Source: Symsagittifera roscoffensis (lineage: Eukaryota > Xenacoelomorpha > Acoela > Convolutidae). Taken from it: a DNA stretch of 64,000 bases. Below, piece by piece: positions 37,708 through 46,513 of the stretch. The position numbers were made by a program, and so were the translations under genes. The notes under the pieces are model-generated. The model ran no database searches. It saw nothing but the letters and a program-made list of their open reading frames with translations, and was not told the DNA's origin. How positions within the stretch are numbered: the stretch's first letter is position 1; each line of letters begins with the position of its first letter. The stretch is from assembly GCF_963678635.1 (NCBI RefSeq), contig NC_087066.1:43885624-43949623 (forward strand). Reading direction: 5' to 3'.

Positions 37708-37928
37708 TTGGGACAAGCGGGCTCATGACTTCCCACCTAACCCTCCGGCCCCCGGAATTTTCGGTGTTAACTAAGTTAAAAAGCTAAATAGTACTAGACG
37801 GAGGGTACGCACCTTCCCCCAAGTACAATAACGGTCATCAAGGCCTCTAACTCGGGCATACGCCCGGAGCGGAGGGTTCGTCGCTGAAACGCTTGCTGAT
37901 CATGATGGTCTCATGCCTTTAACAGGCC

Positions 37929-37943
37929 CACCCAGGAGCGCCA
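37929..37943 (-). other. Element 1 primer-binding site
   Basis: On the minus strand TGGCGCTCCTGGGTG starts 12 nt inside the 5' LTR. It begins with the TGG that pairs with a tRNA CCA end, and the same 15 bases occur at the matching place in element 2. The base before CCA would be G, which is typical of eukaryotic tRNA-Ser; I cannot confirm the tRNA. Confidence 0.75.
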
Positions 37944-37955
37944 TAAAAACGTCTA

Positions 37956-38834
37956 TGTAACATTCGCCCACTTTCTACACAGCGACGGAGCGTAGAAAAA
38001 GTACCTATTAACGACTGGCAGGCGTCAGTTACCTTAATCCTACTCGTTTGTTACCGTCTCGACCTTGCCAGTTGATTTTCTGGTCTGTTTAGGGCTAAGT
38101 AAAAAGTTACTATTTTTAGGCCATCAGTCAAACGACTTTTGATCACCTTTCGTTTACATGCGAACACAACCACATAGCTGAGTCTCGGATCCTCAGACTA
38201 CGTCATTGCCATTAAAAACACGGCTCGAACAACCTATTTTAATATGTTTTTGTGTGACAGTTCTATATTAAATCCATTGGAGATGGATTGACCCTTTCCT
38301 CTTTCTAGCTACTCTTATTCTAAAATATCAATTAATACCGGTGTTAATTCAGACTTCTACGACATCCAAGTAGATACAAAGTCAGTTATATATAGTCCCT
38401 TCATATAAAACAGTCTCTGGGGGACCAAGACTTCCGTAACCTTCCTGAGATAACGTCCTTATCTCTTCCAATTTGTGGCACGGGAGGGTTCCGTGGAATA
38501 TTCCTTCCCCACTGAAGCTTCCTTCTCCACCAATTTCCACTGCTAATAGTCTTATCGTGTGTTGTTGCCACGATAAGAGGCTTCGTATTTCTCGTCTCTT
38601 GTGCGATCGTTTTCCACATTATTTGTCTTTGTTCTGTTTTTTCGTCCTTTTCCGTCAAAATGGCCGTCTTTTTGTATTTCTGAGAAATATTCACTCTTCG
38701 ATCGAAATTTTAAAAATAAAAATTCTAGAATATTCCTACCCTCCTTCGCAATACTTTTTCGTTAATAAGGCCTTTATTCGTTTTCTTCCGTGTCGCCGGA
38801 AGGTTGCGCTGTGCCAATCTGGCAGAATGGCACA
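37956..38834 (-). repeat. Element 1 5' LTR (879 bp)
   Basis: Same ends as the 3' LTR, followed on the + strand by target triplet TAA (38835-38837). It differs from the 3' LTR at about 30 positions, including a 5-bp deletion near 38430. Confidence 0.95.
38397..38404 (-). promoter_or_regulatory. TATA-like box in element 1 5' LTR
   Basis: TATATATA on the minus strand, where the 3' LTR has TATTTATA, about 430 bp into the LTR. It could place the RNA start some 30 bp downstream and define the U3/R border. The assignment is tentative. Confidence 0.3.
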
Positions 38835-39339
38835 TAAATGCTGAAAATCGCATATCAAAAGCAATGGGAGCTTTTTACAAAATCAAACGAAATATCTCGA
38901 AAAAAAACATCATTAAAGTCAAAATTAAACTTATACTGCGGATACATCGTATCAATCATAAGCTATGCATCGCAAACATGGTGTCCGAACAAAGCAGAAT
39001 TAAGACAACTAGAAAGAGTACAAAAACGAGCGACTTCTTGGATTACAAATAACTTCAAAATGAGTTATACTGAAAGATTGAAATTTTTAAAGCTCCTTCC
39101 ACTCTCAATGTACTTTGAATTACACAACATATTGTACTTAGTTTCACTACTAAAAAATAAACATTAAATTGATTTGAATACAATTATTCATAAAAACGAA
39201 TCACAAACGAGACAAGCAACACGTGGTGAAATTGCTGTTCATGCAACAAGACTGAAAAAGTCAAAGGAAAATTATTATATACGTTCTAATACGCTATACA
39301 ACTATTTTAGCCAAATTGTGGACTTCGAAAATCAAGATT
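38835..39339 (+). mobile_element. LINE-A C-terminal segment between the two giant elements
   Basis: This continues the LINE-A protein beyond the polymerase: KAMGAFYKIKRN, then after a frameshift near 38930 ISYASQTWCPNKAEL and LERVQKRATSWI, the connection region of CR1/Jockey LINEs. A stop at about 39165 and further frameshifts show decay. It ends at target triplet ATT where element 2 begins. Confidence 0.88.
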
Positions 39340-40237
39340 TGTAACATTCGTCTACTGTAGTCACACATGAGGCTTAAGAAAAATAAACCCTATAACCATT
39401 GGCTCAAGAGTCAGGGACACTATCTCTTGTGTTTTTCTACCTCAAATCAGTCGGAGCCAATTCGGTTCGCTTGTGACATGAGACTACGACCCGTTACAGC
39501 TTAAAGGCTACTACCAAAATATCCCCCCACTCTAGAAATAATAACGTCCCCATACTCAGGTCTCTAGATACCCAAAATACATGAACGCCGTTAAAAACCG
39601 GGTTGGAACAATCCGTTAAGTTACTTTTTATTGGACAGTGGAACTTTGATCCATTTCAGATGGATCAACCTAAAACTCGCCTTACCTCAACATAACAATC
39701 ATAAAACACACTCTAGAAATTTAAATTAAGTACTCACATCGTAGCACACTCAAGAAAGGGAAGTACTTCAGTCGGTAATTAACTCGAGAATTAAATAATG
39801 TAACTAAATGAGTTTTAATGTTTCAATGACAAGGACAAGTTTTAACTCTAGGATGTAGTTTCTTGTGAACCATTGGGACACTCAAGCTGTCCACCTTTCC
39901 ACCGAAGGTTCACTCTAGTTCAGTTCAAATAATAATCCAATCGAGTGATGACAATCCAGTTCTCGGGAATACGCCTGTCTCTGTTTCAGATGGGACAGCT
40001 CTACTCTCGTTCTATTCTGACAGAAATTGTGAATAGCAATTTCCCACTGTTTTATCTAGCAACTTTCCCGCGATTGTTGTTCGATCGTTCTGAATTCTCT
40101 TTTTCGGTTTTCAGTTATCGCGAGAAAATCGTGTATGACAGGCTCCATTCGAATTTTTGAAAAATTAAATTTCACCCCAAAATTAAGTGCTCTTGCTTTT
40201 CTCAAGGTCAAACTTCCAAATATGACCGACTGGCACA
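39340..40237 (-). repeat. Element 2 3' LTR (898 bp)
   Basis: TGTAACATTCG to TGGCACA, with target triplet ATT at 39337-39339. A minus-strand AATAAA at 39627-39632 lies about 605 bp into the LTR and is a candidate polyadenylation signal. Confidence 0.95.
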
Positions 40238-40249
40238 TACTCCCCGGAC
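40238..40249 (-). promoter_or_regulatory. Element 2 3' polypurine tract
   Basis: GTCCGGGGAGTA on the minus strand directly abuts the 3' LTR, identical to element 1. Confidence 0.75.
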
Positions 40250-40665
40250 TCAAGATCGTAGTCCTCATCGCGTGCTGTCGTCTGCCAGTGAGTCCCAAAA
40301 AACCGAGTGTTGTTCAAGGTACAGTGCCAGTGGTCATTTACAGAAGTTTGCAGCAGACTTAAGCTTATCTACACCCCAAAATTCACGGCCATGTAAAATT
40401 TTCACACTATCGCTAAACAGCAATCAAAATCTGCACACACCTGCACCCTTGAATTCTCGCTTTTCAAGCCAATTATTTAAAATTTCTTTTGTCCCATTCA
40501 ATCAGGAAATTGTCATGCAGCATTTTGATTCATATAATAGATATAGCATATTAATAACAATATCTGTTTCGTTAAAATTTCTTTTTCGTGAACCCAGGTT
40601 TCACCCGGATCCACACTCAAGCCCCCTTTCCCTCTCAAGACTCAAGATCCATTCGAGCCATCCGC
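40250..40665 (-). other. Element 2 3' untranslated region
   Basis: About 415 bp of non-coding AT-rich sequence between ORF2 and the polypurine tract. I see no gene or strong motif. Confidence 0.6.
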
Positions 40666-41115
40666 TCATTTCGCACTCTTCGCCTTGGAGGTGCCGTCTC
40701 CTGAAGTACTGGATACGGCAAACTGTCTCAACAGTTCTTCTTCATCATCGGAGCTAATCACGATCTCCTCCCAAGCCTTCAGCTGTTCATAGGATCGCAT
40801 CCATTCCCTTTGCTCCTGCAACCTTTTTGCCTGATTGGGTAGTGCCTTCACCCTTGATTCCCGGTTCAAACAAAAGGAGTTGTGCAGGCTCAGGCTCACG
40901 TTCTTCGCCAAGTTACTAGCGATTCCCTCGCTTTGGTATTGTCTCTAGACATTTTACCCACTCTTTTTCATCCTGTCGTGATCGCATTTCGATGGGTTAA
41001 CAGGGGTCTCTTGAAAGCTTCCGGCCCAATCTCGGCCTGGAACTGTCGATACTCCTTTTGATGCTTTCTCATGTGATCTTTCGTTGTCATGTATAACCAA
41101 GACGTCAGTGTCGCT
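40666..41115 (-). pseudogene. Element 2 ORF2 C-terminus (decayed)
   Basis: Continues ORF2 after the TGA at 41115-41117, in frame at first (TSWLYMTT, EAFKRPLLTHRNAITT), matching element 1 segment E. It is interrupted by another TGA and a frameshift. The last piece (40666-40911, 81 residues) contains KNVSLSLHNSFC and ends in an acidic EIVISSDDEEELL segment. It is clearly homologous to element 1 but broken. Confidence 0.65.
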
Positions 41116-42821
41116 CAAAACCATGGAAAGTACCTCAAGCGGCTCCATACGTGTCTGACTTCCGTTGGTATGGCGAATACATTGCATGCAGTCTCAAACA
41201 ACTCGAGTCTCCTGCTGTAGTCTATCACATATATTGACTCAGCCGTTGGCGTCTTTGCTTCCCGATACTTCGTTATTTTCTCCTCTATCCATCTCAGAGC
41301 CAGCATCGTACTCACTACTAAGAGCGTCACCTTCTGCCGGTGATCCGGTAATCCGATCGACCGAATTTCTTCCATATCCCACACCAGACAAAGGTTCTTG
41401 TGGTCTGGATACCACACCGTCTGTGCTAAACAGTGGCATGGGCATTCTCCATGGGTGATCTCAATGCTCCTGAGGTTACGCTCCCCCGAGGCTTCCAAGA
41501 GAGGCTCAAGCTCCATCATTTTCTCATGCATCGTGTCGTTCTCTACCATGTTTGGAGTGCCCCCCACAGGTTTTCCTATCACGTTTTGTCTCTCGTGATC
41601 GCTTGTGTTCTCACTTTCCAACTTCAAAAGCTCTTCTCCCCAGATTTCACTCAAGTCATCTCTCAACTCTTTTGGTACTGTCCCTCTGATTTTCCTCAAC
41701 AACTTGTGCGAGTGATGCAGTACCCGAGCCAACCTCACCACCATCGCCATGTGCAGTGGGTAGTGGCTTCCGCACAAATTGGCCATCATTGACCCTATCA
41801 GGGATTTTGCGTTTAATGGCAGGCCATAAGCTTCGCTCATGGGAAACCCCATTTCTGCCTCGAGACCAACCTTCCAGCTCCCGATATATTTTTGAGTCAC
41901 CTGCAACACTCCAGGCCATGATTCCACGCTCAACGCCGTCACTAAATGGTGTTCAGACTCTAGCCTCTCCAGAGAATGCAGACTACACATTCTCGAGAAG
42001 AATCCGAGAGCTGTCGCTATGTTCACCGTAGTTCTCGCGTAACACTCCGCCACTATTTGTACTTCACTTTTCTCCCTTTCCGTGATGTCTTCAAACCAAG
42101 TAACCAGATCTTCTTTTTGAAAGGACAGTATCCTGACACATGATCGTCCATCGCAGGTGTGCTCTCCACTCCCACACGTAGAATCCAGACAGCTACCCGG
42201 CTCCATCTTCTTTGCTGACTCGAGATTGTTCGTCGTTTTGCCTGACTCCTTCATCTGAGGTAAGATCAGTTTGTGCACCACACTCAACTTTGCCAAATCT
42301 TCATCTTCCGTTGGAGCTAACCTCACCCGTTCGGTGGTCTCCTCGATCAGACTCGCGTGGGGATGTGGGCACCAGGAGGGTCTTAGTAACTTCCATACCA
42401 CTCCCAAGTTCGTGATCAACAAGCCATTGCCATCACCCATCGAGCGCGGTATGCTCACCACCTCCGGTGTTTTCTCAAGAATCAGGCCCAGGCTCGGCCT
42501 CTCTTTCTCCACCGCGTCTATTTCCACTATTTTTTCTGTCCAAAACTTCAGCAGCTCCGCTACCTCGTGGTTCCTGTGAGCGCCTCCAGTTTCTGAGTCT
42601 AAGAAGGGGTTGTAGGCTATTCCCATCACTCCTGACACGTATTGGTATTCCCCCTTCTCGCTGAGTCTCGAGTACTGCTCTGACGAGGCCAGGTTACGGT
42701 GAACATCATGTTCTTCTTCGAACTTCTTGTTAAAAAACCTCCGCACCTCGTCTAGCTTTCTGTGGTTCTCTAGGGATAGTCTGGAACCATCTTCCTTTTC
42801 TATTCCAGTACTCTGATACAC
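41115..42821 (-). CDS. Element 2 ORF2: unrecognised Cys/His-rich region
   Basis: A 568-codon frame. Blocks shared in order with element 1 segment D are LENHRKLDEVRRFFNK, YQYVSGVMGIAYNPF, PSWCPHP, a Cys/His cluster (CLDSTCGSGEHTC then GRSC), TALGFFSRMCSLHSLERLE, and HGECPCHCLAQT.WYP with LVWDMEEI. The Cys spacing (C-X4-C-X6-C-X4-C) would suit a metal-binding site. I recognise no named family. It starts out of frame with 42730-43713, so a frameshift near 42810 divides the protein. The conservation between two diverged families implies selection on this region in the past. Confidence 0.78.
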   Translation of the reverse strand: MYQSTGIEKEDGSRLSLENHRKLDEVRRFFNKKFEEEHDVHRNLASSEQYSRLSEKGEYQYVSGVMGIAYNPFLDSETGGAHRNHEVAELLKFWTEKIVEIDAVEKERPSLGLILEKTPEVVSIPRSMGDGNGLLITNLGVVWKLLRPSWCPHPHASLIEETTERVRLAPTEDEDLAKLSVVHKLILPQMKESGKTTNNLESAKKMEPGSCLDSTCGSGEHTCDGRSCVRILSFQKEDLVTWFEDITEREKSEVQIVAECYARTTVNIATALGFFSRMCSLHSLERLESEHHLVTALSVESWPGVLQVTQKYIGSWKVGLEAEMGFPMSEAYGLPLNAKSLIGSMMANLCGSHYPLHMAMVVRLARVLHHSHKLLRKIRGTVPKELRDDLSEIWGEELLKLESENTSDHERQNVIGKPVGGTPNMVENDTMHEKMMELEPLLEASGERNLRSIEITHGECPCHCLAQTVWYPDHKNLCLVWDMEEIRSIGLPDHRQKVTLLVVSTMLALRWIEEKITKYREAKTPTAESIYVIDYSRRLELFETACNVFAIPTEVRHVWSRLRYFPWF

Positions 42822-43713
42822 GTTTAAGATGATCGTTGAGACTCTTTTTTTCCACGGTTTTACTCCCGCTTGCTCTTTGGTGGCACGCCAAGATGGTGCT
42901 GTCAGACATCATTGACATTATCCATCTCAAGAAACATGTGGCATCCTTCCTCCTAGCCAGGCTCAAGCCTGAATTATCCCTGGCCACGTGTTGCATCAGT
43001 GCTTGATACACATCTAGCTTCTTGCTTCCCAACTTCAGCCTGTCATATGAGGTCAATGTCTCCAACTCTATTCCCACCAGACTCCAGGTGAACATCAATT
43101 GTCCTGCGGTTCTAACGAAGGGATTCGCCATCAATGGCGGTGCTGATGAGGATGTCCTCATTGCCTCTTCGAAATGATCCTTCAACAAGTTCTGCCAGGA
43201 CCTCTTCAGCTGATTTTCCAATTCTATCTTGTTAACCTCAGCCTTTTGCTGGGTGGCCCAATTGCGTCGTTTGCGAGCCACTCCACTGTCCAACTTCTTC
43301 AAGCAGTCTTCCATTTCCTTCAATGTCTCGAGGGCCACCCACCATGTCCGGGAGGTGTTCCTCGTTTTGTTCCTCTCCAGTGGATCACTCGTCACTTGCT
43401 TCCCCGTGGCCAGGTGTGCCTTCGAGACCCATTCCTTGCCGACATCCACTTCCCATGTCTGCCCGTTCGTTGAACCTCTCTTCACGTTTACCTTCTGGGG
43501 CTTGAAGTCTTCCTCCGATGTCGAACTGGTGGGAGCCTCTATTTCCCTCTCTACTTCGAGTGGTCTTCTGAGCTCCGTGTTGCTCTTGTATGCCGCCGTC
43601 TTGCATCGAGCCAAAACCATGGGCGCCGTCTCTCTCAAGTTTCCTTCCGAGACAGCATCCACTGAAGGACTACCCAATCCCTCCACTTCTCTCTTCCTCT
43701 TGCGAGTTTTCAC
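42730..43713 (-). CDS. Element 2 ORF2: basic linker and helical region
   Basis: A 327-codon frame that overlaps the end of the preceding frame (43670) by 44 nt and has no ATG at its start, so it should follow from the upstream reading by frameshift and not by its own initiation. It is basic and Ser/Thr-rich at first, then helical (WWVALETLKEMEDCLKKL, LKRSWQNLLKDHFEEAM), matching element 1 segment D residues 100-310. LARRKDATCFLRW aligns with AKRKDALCFVRF in element 1, which lies within the 52 bases deleted from tandem units 1 and 2. The last 30 residues are out of frame. Confidence 0.72.
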   Translation of the reverse strand: MKTRKRKREVEGLGSPSVDAVSEGNLRETAPMVLARCKTAAYKSNTELRRPLEVEREIEAPTSSTSEEDFKPQKVNVKRGSTNGQTWEVDVGKEWVSKAHLATGKQVTSDPLERNKTRNTSRTWWVALETLKEMEDCLKKLDSGVARKRRNWATQQKAEVNKIELENQLKRSWQNLLKDHFEEAMRTSSSAPPLMANPFVRTAGQLMFTWSLVGIELETLTSYDRLKLGSKKLDVYQALMQHVARDNSGLSLARRKDATCFLRWIMSMMSDSTILACHQRASGSKTVEKKSLNDHLKRVSEYWNRKGRWFQTIPREPQKARRGAEVF

Positions 43714-46000
43714 ATCTCTGCTTGAGGGTGTTGTGGTTAGTCATCACTGATTCGACCTCTCTGTCTACCTCCAACCCTTCCAACTCTTGCCTCCCCCCTG
43801 CTCGAGCCTTAAGGATATTAGTACTTTTAATCATATTACTAGTCCCAACCTTATCCCCTTTTGTATCATCAACTATTTTATCTACAGTTTTTTGTTTCAG
43901 AGTAGAGCTGTCTTCACATTTTTCTTCTCTAGTCTTCGATCGTGAATTCCTCAGCTCTATCAGCTTATTCAGCAGCTCTTTTCTCGCCTTCTCATCCAGG
44001 CCCGTTCCTATCAGAAGCGGTTCTCCAAACTTCACAACTGTGTCCCACAGTTCCTCCTTGAATTTGTCCAGCGTCGTCTCGCTGCCCACTTCTTGATTGA
44101 ATTCCCTCAAGAACTCCTGCCAAGCATCGTCCTTCAGAGACCCCAGGAACATGTCCCTATTTCCTTCGAAAGTATTCTTTTCCCTTTCCTCCGAGCTCAA
44201 GAGTATCATCCCCATATTGGAGGTCTCGCTTGCCAATGGCAACTCCAGATTCTTCCGGGGGGACGGGGTCAGCGGTGAGGTGGCAGTATCTGGCCAATTC
44301 TCCTCGCTCAAGTCTTTCAACAGCTCTTGAGTGGTGAGCTCCTCCCCTGATGGTCTCGGTTCAGGCGTATTCCCCACTTCCATGTCCTCACCGGCTTCGC
44401 TGAGAGTTTCATCCATACTCTCTTCTTCTGACTCATTTCTTCTTCTCTCGAGAATTCTTTTGAACCGGTCCTCCACGGGTCCACTCCTCTTGTCTCCAGG
44501 TGTATCCACTGACAGTGGTGATGGTGTCGCCGGATCCAATCTCTTGTATTCCGTCAGGGCCACGTACAGTTGACCTGCAGCATCCAGTTCTTTTCCCTCT
44601 TGTCTCATTTCCACCTTTTCTAAGCCATAGGGTGCCAAATTTCTTGTTGCAAATTTCATGTCGTCCACCAACGCGACATGCCCCTCCATCATGATCATCC
44701 TGCCATCATCCCATATTGGTAGCATATTCTCAAGTCCCTCCTGCTCAAGAGCTCTCAAGACCTTTCGCACCTCATATCCAGGGGGCTGCGAGCCTCTCAT
44801 CTTTTTTGCTTGCGTCGTCCACGAATTTATTTTCGCCTCGCTAGTGTGGAAGTAAACCGCCGCCGTATAGCCGACGAACAGGGGGTCCCAGCCATCAGTG
44901 AAGTACTTCTGCATTTCTTCCGTAGTCATCTTCGCCATTATGGATGGAACTACCAAGGGGCTGTTCATTCCCAAGGTACTCCTCCTAACTATAGGGAACT
45001 CAGGCATGGTGGCCGGCAGGATTTCTTTCTCCATTATGGCCTCCAGCTCCCTCTTAACCAGTGCAAAGCTTTCCTCCCAAGCGGGAATCCTCAAGATCTC
45101 TCTTCCGTCTGCTGTCAGTGGGTTCAAGTTCCAGAACTTGGGATACGTCTCGATGGGGCCCTCGCGTTTGCCTCCCATTCTACATTGCATCTGTCCCCTG
45201 AAGTTGCACACTATCAACTCGGCATCTTTCACTTCTCCAAAGAGTACCGTATTGCTCATTTGTGCCCTGAGCAGCTCCTGCTGACACCAATTGAGCGCCT
45301 TCCCATCCAGTACGCTGACAAGACTCAAGTGCGTTACAGAGTAACGATACGTTGTTACCAGGGGATCTGGGAATGCGTACGTTACTGCTGGACCGTAAAT
45401 GCAGGTTACCACCTCCTCTAGACCCCGGATTATCCCCATCGGGTCCGACCTCATTGCCAGGCACAGGTCCGTCAACAGAGGCATCCCTCCATTCATCTTC
45501 TTCCATTCTTCTCTCGATTTTGGGTTCTTCTCTTCACCCGTCATGTGCCGATTCTGCATCATGAGGTATTGCACTAACAACGTCTTCAACCCCGCAGCAC
45601 ACTTGTAGGAGTAGGTTTCGATACTCGAGTGGACTTTCCCCATTGACAGGGGCTCCCCATATTCCATCAATCGATGAAACGACACTAATTCCCCATGGGT
45701 CAAGAGTACTAGTGCCAGATACCCATCAACCCGAAGTGTCTCTACTCCTCGACTAAACATGTACGCTGGGCCCATGTTGAACAAATATCTGGGGTAGACC
45801 AGATATAAAGCCAAGAGCAGGCTGATGGGCATGCCCAGTATCTCCTGCACGAAGGCTCCAAAGATAGTCGCTGTGGTGCCGTACATTCCTGCCATGAATT
45901 CTTTCCCCCAGCAGGGACTCAAGAACTTAAGAATCTCATGATCCCTTCTAGTCCTCAGCTCACCCTCGGCGTGCTCTCTCCAGAACCCTCCAATCGTCAC
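43670..46000 (-). CDS. Element 2 ORF2: unrecognised conserved region plus acidic tail
   Basis: A 776-codon frame matching element 1 segment C. Conserved blocks are MGGMPLLTDLCLAMRSDP, YGPAVTYAFPD, NTVLFG, PKFWNLNPL and a C-terminal helical stretch. A Glu/Ser/Pro-rich part (about 480-640) includes LTPSPRK, a likely phosphorylation-type sequence. It is preceded in frame by 46013-46513 after one TAG (46013-46015). Hydrophobic helices (SLLLALYLVY) are present but no signal peptide, so I do not call an envelope protein. The function is unknown. Confidence 0.75.
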   Translation of the reverse strand: MTIGGFWREHAEGELRTRRDHEILKFLSPCWGKEFMAGMYGTTATIFGAFVQEILGMPISLLLALYLVYPRYLFNMGPAYMFSRGVETLRVDGYLALVLLTHGELVSFHRLMEYGEPLSMGKVHSSIETYSYKCAAGLKTLLVQYLMMQNRHMTGEEKNPKSREEWKKMNGGMPLLTDLCLAMRSDPMGIIRGLEEVVTCIYGPAVTYAFPDPLVTTYRYSVTHLSLVSVLDGKALNWCQQELLRAQMSNTVLFGEVKDAELIVCNFRGQMQCRMGGKREGPIETYPKFWNLNPLTADGREILRIPAWEESFALVKRELEAIMEKEILPATMPEFPIVRRSTLGMNSPLVVPSIMAKMTTEEMQKYFTDGWDPLFVGYTAAVYFHTSEAKINSWTTQAKKMRGSQPPGYEVRKVLRALEQEGLENMLPIWDDGRMIMMEGHVALVDDMKFATRNLAPYGLEKVEMRQEGKELDAAGQLYVALTEYKRLDPATPSPLSVDTPGDKRSGPVEDRFKRILERRRNESEEESMDETLSEAGEDMEVGNTPEPRPSGEELTTQELLKDLSEENWPDTATSPLTPSPRKNLELPLASETSNMGMILLSSEEREKNTFEGNRDMFLGSLKDDAWQEFLREFNQEVGSETTLDKFKEELWDTVVKFGEPLLIGTGLDEKARKELLNKLIELRNSRSKTREEKCEDSSTLKQKTVDKIVDDTKGDKVGTSNMIKSTNILKARAGGRQELEGLEVDREVESVMTNHNTLKQRCENSQEEERSGGIG

Positions 46001-46012
46001 TTCATTGGCGGC

Positions 46013-46513
46013 CTAGACAAATCTAGCCACCGTCATCTCTCTTCCTTCGGCCAACTCCAGTTGTTTCTCCAGAAAACTCCAGACTTGTTTCACGAGGGGT
46101 GTTGCTTCCTCCCTCGTCTTATTCGTGGCGTTCTCCAGCCTTGGTGTCAAAAATGGCCACCAGCCATTCTCTTGCGTCAGGCGATATTTCATCGACTCTA
46201 ATTGTTTCTCCGTGTCGGCCACATTTTTTCTCTCGTTGCTCGGACCTCTAGACTTGCCGGTGGAATTCGTGATCTTCACCTCCATGCTCCGAAACCACAA
46301 GCTGTCCGTCAATTGGCTTATCGCCGGGTGATCGTCCCCGATGACTGGGCTGAACTTAAGTTGTCTGGCAAAGTTCGATATCTCTAGCAAGAGCACCTCG
46401 TCCAATACGATCAGGATGTCGGCTAATCCATAAAAGCCCCTCAGTGCATGAGATATGTCCGCCCATGCCGCTGCCAATTCTGACTTGCGGAGCCTCAGGT
46501 TCGATGGCTCCAA
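46013..46513 (-). pseudogene. Element 2 ORF2: linker between SGNH-like region and conserved region
   Basis: A 166-residue frame beginning in the second SGNH-like domain's end (AAAWADISHALRG, matching PAVWADISNAIQG in element 1) and continuing through ILIVLDEVLLLEISNFARQLKFS and LTDSLWFRSM. Element 1 has a TAA just before the LWFR segment; this copy reads through it, and instead has a TAG at its end. It overlaps the 1,027-codon frame, which is shifted near 46520. Confidence 0.7.

Larger units (their letters stand above)
34837..37928 (-). other. Element 1 leader (5' untranslated region)
   Basis: Three kilobases without a credible gene. It holds an imperfect 185-bp tandem duplication (35236-35605), many GGAGGGT motifs (35850-37880), a 12-nt palindrome GGTCCCGGGACC (37696-37707), a T-rich tract (A-rich in the RNA) at 37557-37680, and a small GC hairpin at 37853-37866 near the primer-binding site. 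Confidence 0.7.
14446..38834 (-). mobile_element. Giant Gypsy-like LTR retrotransposon, element 1 (24.4 kb)
   Basis: Bounded by direct LTRs of 884 and 879 bp and flanked by TAA on both sides, inside LINE-A. On the minus strand the order is 5' LTR, primer-binding site, 3-kb leader, gag, protease, reverse transcriptase, RNase H, integrase, macro-like domain, ORF2 (about 2,940 codons) and 3' LTR. The polymerase-before-integrase order and GPF module fit Ty3/Gypsy elements. At least six in-frame stops and several frameshifts break the coding regions, and the LTRs differ by roughly 30 positions by eye, so this is an old and inactive copy. Typical Gypsy elements are 5-10 kb, so this is exceptionally long. 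Confidence 0.93.

Noticed and set aside
43670-46000. Envelope protein in ORF2
   Set aside because: No signal peptide, no clear transmembrane anchor and no cleavage-site arrangement was seen. Hydrophobic helices alone are not enough.
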